A DNA stretch of 64,000 nt from Limnohabitans sp. T6-5. Its GTDB lineage: Bacteria > Pseudomonadota > Gammaproteobacteria > Burkholderiales > Burkholderiaceae_C. The notes below the pieces were generated by a model. The model ran no database searches, had not been told where the DNA came from, and worked only from the letters and a program-made list of their open reading frames with translations. Both the position numbers and the translations under genes were made by a program. Where the stretch lies: contig NZ_NERV01000003.1 of NCBI RefSeq assembly GCF_003063315.1, positions 62,001-126,000 on the forward strand. The letters run 5' to 3'. This document shows positions 61,640-64,000 of the stretch, piece after piece; position 1 is the stretch's first letter, and each line of letters starts with the position of its first letter.

Positions 61640-63103
61640 ATGAATTCACGGGGCAGGAACGTGCGACTTTTCAAACGCGAACAACGCTCTCTGTTTGGGG
61701 AAATCCTGGACTGGATGCTCACGCCTTTGCTGCTGCTGTGGCCCATCAGCCTGGCCCTGACCTGGCTGGTGGCACAAGGCTTGGCAAACAAACCCTTTGA
61801 CCGGGCCTTGATTTACAACGTGCAGGCACTGGCCCAGCAGGTCAAGATGGGGGCGGACAAGCGCGTGCAATTCAGCTTGCCGCAACCGGCCAGCGAGTTG
61901 CTGCGTGCCGACGAAACCGACCTGGTCTACTACCAGGTGCGGGGTGCGCAGAACGAACACCTGAGCGGCGAACGCGATTTGCCCATGCCACCGGCCGATG
62001 AAGAAAAAGGCAGCAGCTACGAGGTGCACATCCGCGACGATGAAATGCGTGGCCTGGAAGTGCGCGTGGCCTACACCTGGATTCGCCTGGACCCTGAAGG
62101 CAAGCGACCCGCCCTGGTTCAAGTGGCCGAAACCCGCGAAAAGCGCTCGGTGCTGGCGGCCGAAATCATCAAGGGCGTGATGTTGCCCCAATTCGCCCTG
62201 CTGCCACTGGCGGTGCTGCTGGTGTGGTTGGCCCTGGTGCGCGGCATCAAGCCGCTGTCCGAGCTGGAAGAGCGCATCCGGGCGAGAAAACCCGACGACC
62301 TGAGCCCACTGGACGACAAGGCCGTGCCCATGGAAGTGGCCCCGCTGGTGCTGTCGGTCAACGATTTGCTGGAGCGTCTGAAGGAATCCATCGTCACGCA
62401 AAAAAGGTTTTTGGCCGATGCCGCGCACCAACTGAAAACACCTCTGGCCGGCCTGCGCATGCAGGCAGACTTGGCGCAGCGCTCTGGCTCGAGCGAAGAG
62501 GACCTGAAAAAGTCCTTGCAGCAAATCGGACGGGCCAGCGTGCAAGCCACGCACACCGTCAACCAATTGCTCTCGCTGGCCCGGGCTGAAGGCGGCGGTG
62601 GCCGCGCGACGCAGCAAAGCTGTGACATGGTGCGACTGTCCAGCGATGTCTTGCAAGACTCCTTGCCACGCGCCATGGACAAAGGACTGGACCTGGGCTA
62701 CGAGGGGGTGGATGCGGACACGCCCGGCGCGCAGGTCATGGGCAACCCCATCTTGCTCAAGGAAATGGTGCGCAACCTGGTGGAAAACGCCATGCACTAC
62801 ACCCCGTCAACACCCGAACGCACCGGGGTGATCACGGTGCGTGTGCTGGTCGACCCGTACAGCAAAGCGCTGGTCATGCAGGTCGAAGACAACGGCCCGG
62901 GCATCCCGGTGGCCGAACGGGAAATGGTGTTCCAGCCGTTTTACCGGGCGCTGGGCACCAATGTGGACGGTTCAGGCCTGGGCTTGCCCATCGTGCGCGA
63001 AATCGCCCAACAGCATGGCGCCACCGTCAGCATCGACGCCTCTCACCCCGGCCAGACCCCGCCAGGGGCCTGCTTCACACTGCGCTTCAAACCACCTGCA
63101 TGA
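61640..63103 (+). CDS. sensor histidine kinase, TctE-like
   Basis: A 487-residue membrane kinase with two helices (about 26-48 and 175-197) around a periplasmic 2CSK_N-type sensor of 125 residues, a HAMP-like stretch, the H-box FLADAAHQLKTPLAGLRMQA, N-box LKEMVRNLVENAMHYTP, and G boxes VEDNGPGIPVAE and GSGLGLPIVRE. This sensor type is the one of TctE, which senses tricarboxylates. It phosphorylates the preceding regulator. Nothing in its surroundings is an obvious target. Confidence 0.93.
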   Translation: MNSRGRNVRLFKREQRSLFGEILDWMLTPLLLLWPISLALTWLVAQGLANKPFDRALIYNVQALAQQVKMGADKRVQFSLPQPASELLRADETDLVYYQVRGAQNEHLSGERDLPMPPADEEKGSSYEVHIRDDEMRGLEVRVAYTWIRLDPEGKRPALVQVAETREKRSVLAAEIIKGVMLPQFALLPLAVLLVWLALVRGIKPLSELEERIRARKPDDLSPLDDKAVPMEVAPLVLSVNDLLERLKESIVTQKRFLADAAHQLKTPLAGLRMQADLAQRSGSSEEDLKKSLQQIGRASVQATHTVNQLLSLARAEGGGGRATQQSCDMVRLSSDVLQDSLPRAMDKGLDLGYEGVDADTPGAQVMGNPILLKEMVRNLVENAMHYTPSTPERTGVITVRVLVDPYSKALVMQVEDNGPGIPVAEREMVFQPFYRALGTNVDGSGLGLPIVREIAQQHGATVSIDASHPGQTPPGACFTLRFKPPA

Positions 63104-63131
63104 AACGGGCATGAGCACTTGCTCAGCCAAC

Positions 63132-63678
63132 GTCGGGGTCTTCGACCGCCGACCTACAAGGCGGCTTGCTCGTAGGTCGGTACTCGCAGAGTCCGACGTT
63201 TTGGTGATCTGGCACGGCAGGTCGCCTTTGGTTTGAGCGGTCTGCGGGCATTTGTCGGGGTCTTCGACCGCCGACCTACAAGGCGTCTTGCTCGTAGGTC
63301 GGTACTCGCAGAGTCCGACGTTTGGGTGATCCAGTGCAGCAGATCATTTGGCTGAGCGGTCTGCGGGCATTTGTCGGGGTCTTCGACCGCCGACCTACAA
63401 GGCGGCTTGCTCGTAGGTCGGTACTCGCAGAGTCCGACGTTTGGGTGATCCAGTGCAGCAGATCATTTGGCTGAGCGGTCTGCGGGCACTTGTCGGGGGC
63501 TTCGACCGCCGACCTACAAGGCGTCTTGCTCGTAGGTCGGTACTCGCAGAGTCCGACGTTTGGGTGATCCAGTGCAGCAGATCATTTGGCTGAGCGGTCT
63601 GCGGGCATTTGTCGGGGTCTTCGACCGCCGACCTACAAGGCGGCTTGCTCGTAGGTCGGTACTCGCAGAGTCCGACAT
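63132..63678. repeat. family-2 tandem array, 119-bp units
   Basis: GTAGGTCGGTACTCGCAGAG occurs at 63172, 63294, 63413, 63532 and 63651 (steps 122, 119, 119, 119). Each is preceded by GTCGGGGTCTTCGACCGCCG, ACCTAC and a 14-base loop, so each copy can fold as a long hairpin. The array fills the gap between the kinase gene and the convergent GST gene. Confidence 0.95.
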
Positions 63679-63685
63679 GGCTGGC

Positions 63686-64000
63686 TCAGGCGGCCGGACT
63701 CATGTTCAGTTGCAGGCGTTCGCGCTCCATCACGCGGGCGACTGCGGGCTGGGCCGCCACTTTTTGCACAAAAGCCCACAGTTCGGGGTGTTCTTCGGGC
63801 GCGATGCCCGCGATGGTGCCCCAGCGGGTCAGCGTCAAACTGTACGCGTCCAGAGGGCTGAAGTGCTCGCCGGTCAGCCAGGTCTGGCCTTTGGCCGCAG
63901 CGGCTTTGACCAAGGCCTGCAATTCGCCCAGCATGCCGCGAAACAGTTGCGTGTTGTAGGGCTTGAGCGCGGCCTGTACCTCAGGCAGATCCGAGAACTT
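63686..64000 (-). CDS. glutathione S-transferase family protein, C-terminal part
   Basis: The frame is open from the right edge and ends at 63686; 104 residues are visible. LTGEHFSPLDAYSLTLTRWG and ELWAFVQKVAAQPAVARVME are the helical C-terminal domain typical of GST proteins, with the N-capping box-like S/D in FSPLDAY. An ATG at 63934 is internal (residue 23 of the visible part). The glutathione-binding domain lies outside the window. Confidence 0.85.
   Translation of the reverse strand, partial: KFSDLPEVQAALKPYNTQLFRGMLGELQALVKAAAAKGQTWLTGEHFSPLDAYSLTLTRWGTIAGIAPEEHPELWAFVQKVAAQPAVARVMERERLQLNMSPAA

Noticed and set aside
63132..63678. Possible CRISPR array because of regular repeats
   Set aside because: Units are 119 bp and repeated as a whole, with no variable spacers and no cas genes; the arrays at 37912 and 52429 are rejected for the same reason.

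Overview
The window looks like a chromosome segment of a betaproteobacterium, most likely Burkholderiales/Comamonadaceae. The basis is moderately high GC with GC-rich third positions, a three-repeat DUF4148 protein, a Bug-type tricarboxylate-transporter binding protein, and many acyl-CoA genes. This placement is an inference from gene content; there is no rRNA to confirm it. I saw no tRNA, rRNA, CRISPR array or prophage block.

Layout. 0-7.4 kb: an ECF sigma/anti-sigma pair translationally coupled to a secreted protein that runs off the left edge, followed on the other strand by a small secreted protein, a CHASE2 membrane sensor without output domain, a DUF928-like secreted protein and an M48 metalloprotease. 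A small AT-rich membrane-protein gene and a lipoprotein follow. 7.5-16.7 kb: a frameshifted GNAT-like gene, PduO-type cobalamin adenosyltransferase, acetoacetyl-CoA synthetase, a lipoprotein alpha/beta hydrolase, a DUF4143 ATPase, two small membrane proteins (DUF817, DUF2809) and a HipA-like kinase with its own DNA-binding domain. 16.7-23.1 kb: RND efflux adaptor and pump, DinD, DapD. 23.2-30.8 kb: an accessory zone with a DUF433 antitoxin whose toxin is cut by a small mobile element, an acyl-CoA ligase/CoA-transferase/AraC unit, a HEPN-MNT toxin-antitoxin pair, a ParE-type pair among gene debris, and a uracil-DNA-glycosylase-like protein.

30.9-39.6 kb: one long co-directional acyl-CoA catabolic operon (SCP-x thiolase, two MaoC-type proteins, SDR, acyl-CoA dehydrogenase, acyl-CoA ligase, second SDR, enoyl-CoA hydratase). 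39.7-43.8 kb: a Tat-exported sulfide-dehydrogenase-like flavoprotein, a LysR regulator, the DUF4148 protein and the Cho nuclease. 43.9-51.2 kb: a LacI-type regulator divergent from a gluconolactonase, cytochrome b561, sugar ABC transporter operon with GTTACCGGTAAC-type operators. 51.4-64 kb: gapA, an amidase/Bug-protein unit with divergent LysR, RidA, an ornithine-cyclodeaminase homologue, recX-recA, a MarR regulator, a two-component system and the end of a glutathione-S-transferase-like gene.

The most striking non-coding signal is two families of dispersed hairpin repeats. Family 1 (GGAGCGGCGCCCTCGCCGCGA core) occurs alone as a REPIN at 36844-36918, decayed at 27708, and inside a 179-bp MITE-like element with about 23-bp imperfect terminal inverted repeats flanked by TA. 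Two copies of this element (23516 and 45140) differ at only two bases. Family 2 (GTAGGTCGGCACTCG ... CCGACCTAC) forms tandem arrays with 141-, about 160- and 119-bp units, all placed immediately 3' of genes.
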